A DNA stretch of 64,000 bases, from the NCBI RefSeq assembly GCF_029168945.1, contig NC_083603.1, forward strand, positions 21,080,001-21,144,000, read 5' to 3'. The notes under the pieces are model-generated. The model had not been told where the DNA came from and did not search any database. It saw only the letters and a list, made by a program, of their open reading frames with translations. Numbering within the stretch: position 1 is the first letter of the stretch; each line of letters begins with the position of its first letter. Positions 46,350 to 57,459 of the stretch are shown here, one piece after another. This DNA is from Cannabis sativa (lineage: Eukaryota; Streptophyta; Magnoliopsida; Rosales; Cannabaceae). The translations under genes and the position numbers were made by a program.

Positions 46350-47505
46350 TCTACTCTTCTTTCTTTGTTTGAGGGCGGTCTTTTTTAAAATACCCAACCA
46401 TGCCACACTGAAATCATATCTTCTAATTGCAATCTCTGAGATGGTGTTTCTTACAATATGGGCACTCAGGGTAAGAATAACCCTGGCGTCCACCTCTGCC
46501 TTGGTTCCCTCAGAATCTTTTGTTCTGTCCTGAACCACTAGATGTTGGGGTAGTCTTTCTTTTTTAATCAGCAGTGGAATCACCACCATCCCTACCATAT
46601 CAAGAAGTAGGAAAAGTGGTAGTCCCACCTACACTTGGAGTCATTCAGGGCTCCAAAAGGAATTTCACTGCTCCCTCAGCTCAAAGAGCTTTTTCCACCA
46701 TCTTATCATAAGTCATTGTATCATTCGTAATAATTACCAGATCATGTTTAATTTTTGCATTTAAACTCGCTAGATACTTTTCTTTCTTATTGAAGTCCGT
46801 AGGTACTATACCCAAAGCCAACTTGGTTGAACAGTCAAACTTCATTGTATATTTTTTTACTGACATGCCTTCTCCCTAAACCAAATTAGTGAATTCTTTC
46901 TGCTTAGCACTACGGACTGTCTCGTTATAATACTTAGCATTGAACAATTCCCAAAACTCTTCCTAGGTCATGGTAATGACGTCTTGGGTGAGGGACACTA
47001 ACTCCCACCACACGAGCGCATCTTCCTGGAACTGGAAAGTGGTGCAAGTCACTCAATCATTTTCGATGACTCCCATGAAATTTAAGATTCTTTCTATAAC
47101 AGTGAGCCACTGCTCTGCTTTCATAACATCTGGGCCTCCCAAAAAGGCTGGATCTACTTGTTTGCAAAATCTCTCATATAGTGGTTCCATACGGTTGCTA
47201 GCAATAGGTTGTTCTGCTGGCACCACTGGAACCATAGCGGTCAGCGCTTGTTGCGGAGGCACTGTAGGAGGATCTTGCTGTCTCAGCGTCTAAATTTCTT
47301 CGTCTTGTTGGAAGATTCAGGCTTGAATTTCTGCAAACTTTTGTTCCTAATCCGGAGGAGCTTTAGGTGGATTTTCATGTCTACCACCCTCAAACCTTCT
47401 GTGGCCTTTGTCGCGTCCACGTGGATTTAGGGGATTTTGACCTCCCCGACCGCCTTCGTTATCAACCATGTTACCCTAACTCCTTGTATTTTGTGGGGCA
47501 TCCAT
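46350..47505 (-). pseudogene. Tekay gag
   Basis: Starts at ATG 47505 (MDAPQNTRS, followed by a stop), continues GGRGGQNPLNPRGRDKGHRR and MEPLYERFCKQVDPAFLGGP. The capsid core follows: DVMKAEQWLTVIERILNFMG, VWWELVSLTQDV, FWELFNAKYYNETVRSAKQK and MSVKKYTMKFD. A decayed zinc-knuckle region lies near 46430-46380, where the first Cys pair is lost. At least six in-frame stops. Confidence 0.82.
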
Positions 47506-47769
47506 TTAATAGGACTTAGCCTACGAACTTATAAGTAAGGTAGGTCAGACAACGATCACATATACTCTATGTACTGCACTTTATGGATTTTAAGGCAATG
47601 GATTTAAATAATTATAAACTATTATGCTCCCTAACATACTTTTTTTAATCACATAAATTACTAAACAAGTAAAGGCTTACTCAATCGTGAATTGAGCTTT
47701 TCTCTAATGATAATTGTACATGTCTTGACGATCTTCAACAGACAAACCTGGCGGCTTTGATAAGAAAAT

Positions 47770-49797
47770 TATAATGCCCTGATACTTAGGCGCGCTACAG
47801 TGATTTTCTAATTATTGTGCCACCTTTCCTAATTAAGGGTTTTCCTTGAAAATCGTGCTAAAATAAATTTTTGATAAAACTTAAAATTTTATATACATAT
47901 TGATATACAACCAGAATCCCATATTTAAACTTTTACAATCACTTTCAAAATAATTTATTACAAACATGTCGCACAACGACAAAAAAATACCGCTCAAGTT
48001 GTGTCGAGACCGAACACTCTAGGTCGCACTGTCTCAACATGTACAATCATCCCCCAAGCTCAGAACGTACTCCTGTTCTGCCTTCGCCTTTTCTTTACCT
48101 ACACACGAAAGTAATATCTGTGAGTCAACAGACTCAGTAAGAAAAGAACATAACATACATTATTTTACCAACTTTTTCTAGGCGCCCATACACCTGTCCA
48201 TAAGACTTATCAGATAAGTATGAACGTTCTTTATTAAGGTACAATCACTGTACCACATGCATTACGTACCGCTACTATACGATTGTTGGTAGGGTTTTCT
48301 CCGTACCTTGAGTACCCTTATGTGTTGTACCACATACACTCTTTACCTATCTGTACTAGTGTTGGTAACACTGTATTGTACTCTTTAAACACTATATGTT
48401 GTACCAATACACTTAGTACTGCTACCTACTAGTGATGGTAGTGCACGAATCACAAATAACATGTATATATCACACATACACATATTTATATATAAATACG
48501 TTCTATGCTAGTCTTACCATGTTTCTGAATTCAAGTGTGATGGCTGACCTAAACAAAAAACCACATGCAGGATGGATTTTATGTCACATTTACGTAAATG
48601 GGTAAATAACATGCCAAAACCCGAACCAGGAACCTAAACTCACCACTACAAGTTTCACTATCGATAATTAACATGAAAATATCCTAATTATCGAAGAAAT
48701 AACAAATTAAGGCTCTAAAAATAACACAAATTGACAACAAATTTTTTGGGGATCCTGCCTATGATCCGGTAAACTGGTTTGCACCAGATAACCCAAAAAA
48801 ATCCAAAACTTGCCTAATTTGTTCCCAAACTTCATCAAACCTTCCAAAAAACTTATACTAACTTCCAACAATAGAATTCAAGTAGAATCAACAACAAACA
48901 AACACAAAAACCAAGTCTACCATTAATGAGTGAAGTTTGAACTAACACAACCAACACCCTAAACTCAAACTTGCTCAATCTCCTCTCAAACCAACAAAAC
49001 CAACTAAAAACAACCAAATTCTATTCAAAATAACTTTAGAGATCATACTAGAGCAAAACCTACCCTAAACAGCCACCAAATCTCAAAATGGCAATATCAA
49101 ACCAAATTTAAAGCTTAAACAACATGAAAGTGAGAGCTCTAGGATTTACCTTGATGAAATTCTTCCACAAACTGGTGACTAACACTCAGAAATCAATAAG
49201 AGTTATTCAGTGCAAAGAAGAAGAACCCTATGTCCTTGGTTTGTTCTTCTTGGTTTGAAAAATAGAGAGAGAAAGTGATGAGAATTCTATTCTCTTGATT
49301 TTTCCTAATTGAGTGTTTCCAAATATTCAATAAACTAAGATTGAATAACTAAGTGGCCAGCTGCCAAGCTTAAAACAAGCCACCTCACTCTAATAAAAAT
49401 TCCCAAAATACCCTTACTTACACTTCAAGCAACCATAGGCTTAGAGGTAAAATAGTCCAAAACCATAACCCCGCCTAAACTCGGCGTTGTAAATACCTCA
49501 AATTTTTTATCCCGCTAAGAATTAGGTTCTAAACTTACCTATGTGACTCTAACGGCCATCTATCATATTTTCTATCGTCGCCGAGCAAAAAAATTTATAT
49601 AAATTCCATAATTCATATTTAGCATAAATAATACTCTTAGAGTTTAATAAAATCTTCAGAATTGAGAAATTGTAACTCTAATGCCCATTTCTAAAAATCA
49701 GGCCCACAAAAAATATAAAATCATATGTAATTATAAAATGTCAATAATTAATGTTAATTGCCTTTACTAATCCATAATCTAACATGTGGTCATTACA
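47770..49797 (-). repeat. 5' LTR of the Tekay element
   Basis: 2028 bp, paired with 40869-42908. On the minus strand it begins TGTAATGACCACATG. Its terminal CA has mutated to TA at the inner end. It contains a degenerate tandem repeat of GTACCACATRCAC / TACTAGTG text at about 48235-48450. Confidence 0.9.
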
Positions 49798-50290
49798 CTA
49801 GGGTACTTTGTGCTTTGGGTGCTCAAAAACAAAAGTGCTTCGAATTTGATTCTGATGCCTCAAACATATTCGTGACATGTCTAATTCATTTCTCAGTACA
49901 AATTTGGACCCATTTGCAATAAGACAGTCTCAAAAACTGAAACCCTAGTTGGGCTGTCAACTTGGGCACTGGGTTAAACCCTAGGTGCCCAGGTTGATTT
50001 TTGTGGTGCTATTTCGTGTATTTTTGGTTTCGAGCCTTGGACTTGGATGCTTCATGTCTTCATGGTACATGATATTGAAAGATAGTGAGTTGGAAATAAC
50101 TTGAAGGGATCCAAACACCCATTCTGGAGTTCCCAAAGTCAACCTGGGCACAGGGCTAAGGATCCCTGCCAAGTCACTGCTATGACTCTGGACTACTTAA
50201 CTCTGAGATATTTTCTTTCTTGCCTCATGTCAAACATTGATTTCAACGTCACTATGGTATGACTCAGGAAACGTAATCTTTACCATATGA
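49798..50290 (+). repeat. 150-bp tandem repeat, right part after the Tekay insertion
   Basis: Continues the array broken at 40868. Motifs TGTCAACTTGGGCACTGGGT (about 49957), GTGCCCAGGTTGA (about 49987) and AGTCAACCTGGGCACAGGG (about 50137) are present. The join 40868/49798 is matched without interruption by the inverted copy at 61820-62630. Confidence 0.72.
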
Positions 50291-51345
50291 AGCGTGCAAT
50301 TATTTAACCTAGGAAAAGCAATAATTTCTATGGATATAAGTTAATCTAGGTAACAAATCAATGAAGCATATAATTTATTTAACGTACGCTCTATTTTTCA
50401 TCACAATCAATAATACCTTTGACATTACTATTAATTTCAAATCATCACTCTAATTAGAATCCTAAACTATTAAGTGAGAAGTAATTCTAAGATGATAATA
50501 GAAGAGTGCAAAATCTTAATTAGTTGTATACCTAATAAGAATTCACAATATACATTACATCCAAATAGAAAAATAGAAATAATTTGATATGACAGAAATT
50601 ATAAACAACATTCATTATCACTAATCAAGAATTCACATTTTAGAATTTTGAAATAATCCTTAACTAAAAAGAAACTACTCCATAATAATTATCATAATCC
50701 AAATCGTAATTAAAAATGAAAGAGATAAGAGAAGAAAAGAACTAGATTGATGAATAACTGATGATGTAATCTTCCTCTTCCCCATTTTCTACGGGTTTCT
50801 CTATTAAAAATGCAATACAACCCCCTAAAATGATGTCTGAAAATCTTATTTATGTAACCCTAAAAATTCATTCAAATTTGACTAAAAACTTAATTTTTTG
50901 CAAACCGTACGAACGTCATACAACCTTCGGCAGCCCCATCGGTATTTAAGTGGCGTCAGGGTAGAATTGGCTGGGTAATTTATATCGCGTGCTCAGATCA
51001 ATATTTCGGCCAAACATCTTCAATACAAGTCAAAATTGGAAGAATGAAGATATTCTAAAAAGTAGAGAATGAGATCTATAACTTTCATGTTGAGCTCCAA
51101 GTCCATTTCTACTTTTAAAGCTGTCAAAATTTGTAATTACGTTTTGTTTAGTCAAACCGAGCTCCCCCACTTCCACTATTTTTCACCAAAATGTGTTAAA
51201 AACCCTTCAAATGACTCTAAATGCATGATTAATCTTCAAAATATTCTAACAATTTAAAGTCACACTAATCAATAATTTAAAGAATTAATTTAAAAATATT
51301 AATAAATTGGTCATTTTATATAACAAATATGGACTGATCATATTC
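50291..51345 (-). repeat. Probable Gypsy LTR
   Basis: On the minus strand, text CTTACTCGAGGACGAGCAAG then AGTCAAGTGTGAGGGAATA (51385-51345) is the polypurine tract region characteristic of Athila/Tat-type Gypsy elements. The LTR would start TGATCAGTCC at about 51343 and run to lower coordinates. The inner border and primer site are not resolved; no coding region of this element remains at 51386-51830. Confidence 0.45.
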
Positions 51346-51385
51346 CCTCACACTTGACTCTTGCTCGTCCTCGAGTAAGATAAAA

Positions 51386-51830
51386 TGAATGATGCTTAAA
51401 TAAATTGGTCTATAGTTTCAAAAAATGTAATCTTCTTCTAATTCTAAGAAAAATTTAAATTCTTCAATCATTAGAATTTCAACTCAAGATGATTACTTTT
51501 TAAACTTAATTTTTGTGTGTGTACTCAATCAACTCATCATATTACTAACACTTAAATCAATTCAGGCATGCTGAAAATTAATTTTTATCTCAAAATAAAT
51601 ATGTATTTTAATGAAAACCCACTCCATAAGCTTAATTAACAAACCATTCTCTACTAATATAATTACACACAATATTTAGATCAATAGAATTTTATAGGCC
51701 TATAATATAAGGCTAAGGCGATAGGTAGATGAGAATGTTAATTTAGGCTCAAATCACACCAAAGCATACATATACAACATTATCTCAAACAATTCTAATT
51801 TGTATTTCCCAATAACTTCCATCAACAATT
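51386..51830 (-). other. Non-coding 3' region of the Gypsy element
   Basis: AT-rich, without open frames. It lies just upstream (minus strand) of the polypurine tract at about 51350-51365, so it is probably the 3' untranslated part of that element. Confidence 0.35.
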
Positions 51831-52025
51831 TAGAGCATGTTTGATATTGTTTTTTATTTTTTGTTTTCAAAAAATTGCTTTTAGAAATGAGAACAAAAAA
51901 TAGTTTTTGAAGTTTTTAAAAATAAGTCATGTTTGGTTAGAGTTTTTTAAAAATAATATTGACTAAAAGTGAATTGGTTTTTAAAACAGAAAACAATATT
52001 TTGTTGTTTTCAAAATTCTTATTTT
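51831..52025. mobile_element. MITE fragment
   Basis: Starts AGAGCATGTTTGATATTG and consists of TTTTTGTTTTCAAAA / TTTTTAAAAATAA blocks like the MITE at 14906. The opposite inverted repeat is missing; the sequence switches abruptly at about 52025 to Sirevirus gag. Confidence 0.5.
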
Positions 52026-52518
52026 CAAGCTTTTCTCCAAGAGCAAAATATTCATTAGCAATGTCAGATAATTTTTCATAAAATTCAGTTAAAGTTTCAT
52101 TATCAGACATTCTAAGCTCATCAAATTTAGTTTGAAGCATGATAAATCTAGATCTTTTCACATCAGAAGTTCCTTCAAACTGAGTTTGAAGGATCTCCCA
52201 AGCTTCCTTAGCAGAAACACAAGATGATATAAGTTTAATGTAACCCTCACCTACACCATTAAAGATAGCATGCAAGGCTTTGCTATTGTAGGCAGAAAGT
52301 TTATCATCTTCAATAGACCATTCCAGTTCAGATTTTATAGTAGTATTACCTGAAGAATCTGTCTCAACTGGAAGAGACCAACCTGAAAGAACCATTCTCC
52401 AAGCTTTCTCATCTTGAGATTTGATGAAGGCCCTCATTCTAACTTTCCAATAAGGATAGTTAGAGTCATTAAGCAACGGTGGTCTAGAAATAGAACTTCC
52501 TTCTGCAAAAAATGACAT
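52026..52518 (-). pseudogene. Truncated second Sirevirus gag start
   Basis: Identical for 164 codons to the gag beginning at 60461 (MSFFAEGSSISRPPLLNDSN, YPYWKVRMRAFIKSQDEKAW and so on to YFALGEKL), then runs into unrelated MITE-like DNA and ends at 51937. At DNA level I see very few differences (for example near 52291). It is a partial copy without a capsid C-terminus. Confidence 0.92.
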
Positions 52519-52563
52519 TTTAACACAAAAACGTTATAGGACCACACTAAGAGTTTAGTACCG

Positions 52564-53679
52564 TGTTTTTGCAAATGTCAGTTGTATATAAGAAAATATA
52601 AAAACTGTAATCGTTTGCAGCAGCAGAAAGTAATTCTCGCATAAAGAAATGAGCGTAATATAAAATATTTGCAGAAAAATAAATAACTTGACACAAGAGA
52701 TTTATACGTGGTATCAGTGTTCTCCCGAACACTCCTAGTCCACGAGGCCACGCCCAGAGAATGAAATCAATTAATAAAGTATCAAAATTACAAAGACAAT
52801 TGACTTAAACAAGTTTAGACTCCCTCTAAAGTATTGCCGCAATCCTTTGTAATCCACTTTATGAATCTGACTTCTTGAAACACCTTCAAGCCCGAACTCC
52901 CTTCGTCTTTGAAGTGTGAGTGCTTACTTCCTCCCGAAGTAAGGCTTCAACAAGTCTTCTCCCGAAGACTAAGTGCTTACTTCCTCCCGAAGTAAGGCTT
53001 TATCAAATCTTCTCCCGAAGACCAATCTCTTGTTCAGTCAAGTAGTTCTTCACAACCTCTAGGATAGAGTAAGAACAGAAATAGAACAACTAGAACCTAG
53101 ATGAACAACTAGGCTCTCACAAAACAAAGAAAGACTCTCTTCTCTCAAAAGATAAATGTAGAAAATGAATAATGGAAGAGGTAATTCGAATGGTTGCTCT
53201 CTAGGCTCTATTTATAGAACATAGAAACCAAAGAGGCAACCATAAGTTCGAATTAGCAGCTGTACAAAAACTTTCCAAAAAAAACACGATCTGCAGCATC
53301 AGATTCGGATGCTGACGCAGCAGATCAAAACAGAAACGGGAAACTTGCTATAATCGGGTCCGATCCTCTATTAATGCTTGATTCCTGCCAAAAACAGATT
53401 AGATATTCTGATTGTATCAAGATACAATCGAAATCAATAAGGAAAAGGCAATAATCAAAGTTTCCCTAAAAAAGACAACATTCCAAAAGAGAATTGCTTC
53501 TCTTTTAAGAAGTTTCCAAATAAAAGAAAGTCCAGCTGAAAAGTGCAACTTTCCTAACAAGGAAAAGAGCAACTACAATCCGAATAAACAAGGTAAGAAA
53601 TCGGTTTTGAATGCACAAGAATCTTACCATAAAAGAAAAAATATTTTGTCAACCAACTTGCCAAAAAAAAGACTTTACA
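52564..53679 (-). repeat. 3' (shared) LTR of the Sirevirus-type element
   Basis: About 1.12 kb, nearly identical to 60507-61626 apart from scattered changes and a block near 52639-52670. It is preceded on the minus strand by GCCAAAGGGGGAGAT (polypurine tract) and followed by a leader and gag, so it serves as 3' LTR of one unit and 5' LTR of the next. Confidence 0.82.
52717..53022. repeat. Cluster of five hairpins with TCCC loops in the LTR
   Basis: GTGTTC-TCCC-GAACAC (52717-52732), CTTACTTC-CTCCC-GAAGTAAG (52923-52943 and 52976-52996), GTCTTC-TCCC-GAAGAC (52954-52969), and TCTTC-TCCC-GAAGA (about 53008-53021). The same set recurs in the other LTR at 60672-60976. They lie downstream of the TATA box, hence in the transcribed R/U5 part. 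Confidence 0.88.
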
Positions 53680-54192
53680 ATCTCCCCCTTTGGCACTTTA
53701 GATGAACAAAATATTTTTTAGCACAAAGTACCTGAAAATTAAAGTTAGCAAGAACAAATAACAACTCCCCCTGAGTAACACACTCGAAATTGTAAAACAA
53801 CAAAACAACATGCTAACTTTTAATCCAAATAAGTTCACAAGTACCGAACACAACTCCCCCTGGAAAAAGGGTCTAGAGTTGATAAAAACAAATTGAATGC
53901 TCAATAAAATGCACATTAATTAAAAAATATTTTGACAACTAAATTGCCAAAAAAGGATCTAACAATCTCCCCCTTTGGCACTTTAGATAATCAAAATATT
54001 ATTAATTAAAAAATACCTGCAAAACAAAGTTAGCGAAACAAACATAAAAACTCCCCATAAGAAGCACAACATTAAACCAAAATAAAAAACTAACTTTGAC
54101 CAAAGACGAATACAAAACAAACACAAACACAAACCTCAACTCCCCCTAGACAGTTGAGTATACAATTAAAAACCCAATTACTCCCCCTTTTT
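53680..54192 (-). repeat. Multiple polypurine-tract motifs upstream of the 3' LTR
   Basis: On the plus strand six C-rich tracts appear: 53681 (TCTCCCCCTTTGGCACTTTA), 53764, 53850, 53964 (again TCTCCCCCTTTGGCACTTTA), 54137 and 54180. They are AGGGGGAG on the element strand. The two long ones lie in a tandem duplication of about 285 bp (about 53645-53760 matches 53930-54040). Repeated polypurine tracts are a known Sirevirus hallmark. Confidence 0.82.
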
Positions 54193-54288
54193 GTTTATCT
54201 ATAAGGGCCAAAGACAAAAAGAAATGAAAATATAGAAATATGTCCACAAAAACAAAAAGAAAGAAAACTTATGCCCCATAAAGCTTGA

Positions 54289-54432
54289 TCAATGAGGACA
54301 GCTGCTGGAACATCTCTTGCTGAACCTCCTCCATGGCAGCAAATCGATTGGAGCAGCAAGAGGAGCATTTGAGGGGACTTGTTCGGATTCCACCAATTTT
54401 TTGAGATGTCGTAGGTTCTTTGTTCTCACCAT
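54289..54432 (-). pseudogene. Possible second-ORF remnant behind a splice-acceptor-like site
   Basis: On the minus strand, CTTCCTTTTCAG at 54450-54439 resembles a plant 3' splice site. Six bases later ATG (54432) opens a 47-codon frame MVRTKNLRHLKKLVESEQVP... ended by TGA at 54289. Sireviruses often carry an extra (env-like) reading frame in this region, expressed in some cases by splicing (family knowledge). The short length and lack of further similarity make this tentative. Confidence 0.3.
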
Positions 54433-55557
54433 TTTGATCTGAAAAGGAAGATGAACAGAAACACACAAGAAACAGGAAAGAGGGTTCGGGTAGGTGGTGA
54501 GTTAAATGACAAAGATTGGTTTATATAAGCTTCTAAGCAAGACAAGAAAAGGAAACCAATTTTTAAAATTTAAATGGTAACCGTCAGCTAATGAACACAT
54601 AAAAGGAAACAGCCCACTCCTCAACTCCTTTCCCTTTTTTTTAAAAAAAATAAAAGGAAACTAGAATTGCCAACAATATTTCCAAAAATAAATCAATCTT
54701 TCAAGAATAAAGGCACATTACCATATAAAGATTAAATTTTACTTGGAAAAATATCAAAATAAATCAAAGAAGAATGAATGTTGATACTTACCATTTAAGC
54801 ACAAGATTTCCTTAACCCATGAAGCAAGTCACCCACCTCCCTCTTATTTTTTTTTTATTTATTTTTTTAAAAAAACCGAAAATAAAATACAATGTGTACA
54901 ATAGATATATGTGATTCGAATCAAGCAAAGAAATCAAATATCATTGACAATTGACAAAATAAAATACATGTTATGCTTTTAAAGAAAATAACTAATCAGT
55001 ATCTCAGGGACAAATCATACTTAATTGATGTTGAGGAAAAAGATATGCATGTTACTAAAAATTGTGAACCAGGATTATCAATTTAATTTTAATAGAGGAG
55101 ACTTACAAATTTGAACACACTTGTCAGACATAAGTGTGTGCAGTGAAAATAGGATCATTGTCCTTGGCAAGATTTTTCATTTTTCGCCTTTTTCAATTTG
55201 ATCCCGCAACTGGATGCTTTCACACCATACTGAAGGTAGCCCTTTTCTATGGTAGTGCATCCTCATCATAGTTGCTAATTACAATGTTCCAGCTTACTCA
55301 ACAGATGGCTTTCACACCTCAGTATGGGTAGCTCTATTCCAGCAAGGGGCCTGACAAGACTGAAACAAAAATTGCTCAACTCTGTATAAGTACATTATTT
55401 AATCCTAGACACAAATAAAGAGTAACATGAACCTTTTAACACAACATCACAAAGTATGATAAGAATGAGATCCTAACTGATTATAATCCAAAAGCATAAA
55501 CATGATTGTCAAAATACAATGATAGGAGATTAAAAGCTAGAGAAGAATCACATAACA
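54433..55557. other. Sirevirus 3' region between pol and the polypurine tracts
   Basis: Non-coding by eye, with A/T-rich runs. Two GGTAGC / CACACC-type similar segments around 55210-55250 and 55300-55340 look like an imperfect repeat (CTTTCACACC, GTAGC). Confidence 0.45.
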
Positions 55558-57459
55558 CTATTGTACAAAAATTATGAACATGATAAAATTAACAATGCAA
55601 ACTCCCAAAGACTTTCTGAGGGAGTCAAAGCGACTTGCATCTAGGGCCTTTGTGAAAATATCAGCTAATTGTTTTTCAGTATCAACATATTCTAATTGCA
55701 ATGATTTATTTTCAACAAGTTCCCTGATAAAGTGATGTCTTATATCAATGTGCTTTGTTCTAGAATGTTGAACAGGATTTTTGGAAATATTTATGGCACT
55801 AGTATTATCACAAAAAATAGTCAAAACACCTAATTCAAACCCATAATCAATCAACATTTGTTTCAACCACAATAGTTGAGTACAACAACTGCCAGCAGCT
55901 ATGTACTCAGCTTCGGCAGTAGACAAGGAGATGGAATTCTGTTTCTTGCTATGCCAAGATACTAGACTATTCCCAAGAAAGAAACACCCTCCACTTGTGC
56001 TCTTTCGATCATCAGCATTTCCTGCCCAATCTGCATCACTAAAACAAGCAAGATTTGAATTAGTATCTTTCGAGTACCAAATTCCATAATCAGGAGTGCT
56101 ATTAACATATCTAATAATCCTTTTTACAGCTGATACATGAGATTCCATAGGATTACTTTGATATCTAGCACACACTCCCACACTGTAATGTATATCGTGA
56201 CGACTATCAGTTAAATACAAAAGACTTCCAATCATGCTACGATAGAGTGTAGTGTCTACCTTTACTCCATTCTCATCTTTTGTTAATTTCAGTGTGGTGC
56301 TCATTGGAGTACTTACCTGCTTAGCCGATTCAAGGCCGAATTTCTTGACAAGGTTCTTAGCATACTTACTTTGAGATACAAATGTACCTCCTTCCATTTG
56401 TCTCACTTGAAGACCTAGAAAGAAATTAAGCTCACCAACCATGCTCATTTCAAATTCACTTTTCATTTGATCAACAAATACCTGCACTTCATGGTTAGAT
56501 GTAGAACCAAAAACTATATCATCAACATAAATTTGAGCAATGATAAAATCAGATTTTATATGCTTGATGAAAAGAGTTTTATCCACACTACCTCTGTGAT
56601 AGTCATGAGAAAGTAAAAATTTAGTCAACCTTTCATACTAAGCTCGAGGAGCTTGTTTCAGACCATACAAAGCTTTTTCAAGCTTGTATACATGGTCTGG
56701 AAATTGAGGATCTTCGAATCCTTTTGGTTGCTCAACATAAACTTCCTCATTCAAAATACCATTTAGGAAGGCAGATTTCACATCCATTTGAAACAATTTA
56801 ATATTCAAAATACAAGCAATACACAAAAGTAAACGAATTGATTCTAATCTTGCAACAGGAGCAAAAGTTTCATCAAAATCAATACCTTCTACCTGTGTGT
56901 ACCCTTGTGCCACCAACCGAGCCTTGTTTCTCACAATTGTACCGAACTCATCACTTTTATTTTTAAATAACCAATTTGTTCCAATTACATTTATACCTTT
57001 TGGTCTTCGGACCAAAATCCATACCTTGTTGCGAACAAATTGGTTGAGTTCCTCTTGCATTGCATTGAGCCATTCCTCAAAGGTCATGGCTTCCTTCACA
57101 TTTTTCGGTTCATATTGAGAAACAAAACAAAGAAAGCTGATTAAATTAACATACCTTCTGCGAGTTACCATGCTTTCTTCAGGATTTCCAAGAATGAGAT
57201 CTTTTGGATGATTCAGTTTGACTCTGGTGCTTCGTTCTTTCTGAATAGAATCAGTGATGATGTTTGGATGAGTCAAGATAGACGGCTCTGGTTCTCCAGT
57301 TTCAGTTGCAGTAGCAGATTCGTCATTTGCAGCATCAGAAATGGGTTCTGTTGCATCAGGATCTGCTTTTGCTGCTTCTGGAGGAGCATCCATGAGACTA
57401 TCTATCTTGGCTTCTGTGGAAAACTCTGAAAAAATCTCCAAAATCATCAACAACCACAT
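55558..57459 (-). pseudogene. Sirevirus reverse transcriptase and RNase H
   Basis: First part 57459-56636: linker rich in Ala/Glu/Asp, then [40 protein letters not shown] and [20 protein letters not shown]. After QAPRA comes a single in-frame TAG (56636-56638) where relatives have Trp. The frame then continues: AQIYVDDIVFGSTSN (catalytic D-D, about 56535), ELNFFLGLQVRQMEGGTFVS, then RNase H CFSDADWAGNADDRKSTSGG, LSTAEAEYIAAGSCCTQLLW, FCDNTSAINISKNPVQHSRT and QLADIFTKALD, stopping at 55558. Apart from the one stop all key residues are intact. Confidence 0.93.

Larger units (their letters stand above)
40869..49797 (-). mobile_element. Tekay/Del chromovirus (Ty3/Gypsy), decayed
   Basis: 8.93 kb on the minus strand: 5' LTR 47770-49797, initiator-Met-like primer site about 47752-47768 (decayed), gag 47505-46350, protease 46240-45950, reverse transcriptase and RNase H 45860-44430, integrase 44330-43500, chromodomain 43218-42910, polypurine GGGGGATAATTG next to the 3' LTR 40869-42908. 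Flanks CTGGG (40864-40868) and CTAGG (49798-49802) form a one-mismatch 5-bp target duplication. Many stops occur throughout and the LTRs have diverged considerably, so the insertion is old. Confidence 0.92.

Noticed and set aside
40869..49797. Tekay element as a recently active autonomous copy
   Set aside because: Many stops in every domain, lost zinc-knuckle cysteines, decayed primer site and clearly diverged LTRs.
52690..52725. Plus-strand TGGTATCAG at about 52709 as an iMet primer site for a plus-strand element
   Set aside because: It lies inside the Sirevirus LTR, whose gag is on the minus strand, and occurs in both LTR copies; no plus-strand coding region follows.
52900..53025. Regularly spaced palindromes as a CRISPR-like array
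   Set aside because: Nuclear plant DNA, different stems in each unit, no spacers of constant length; they are LTR hairpins present in both LTRs.
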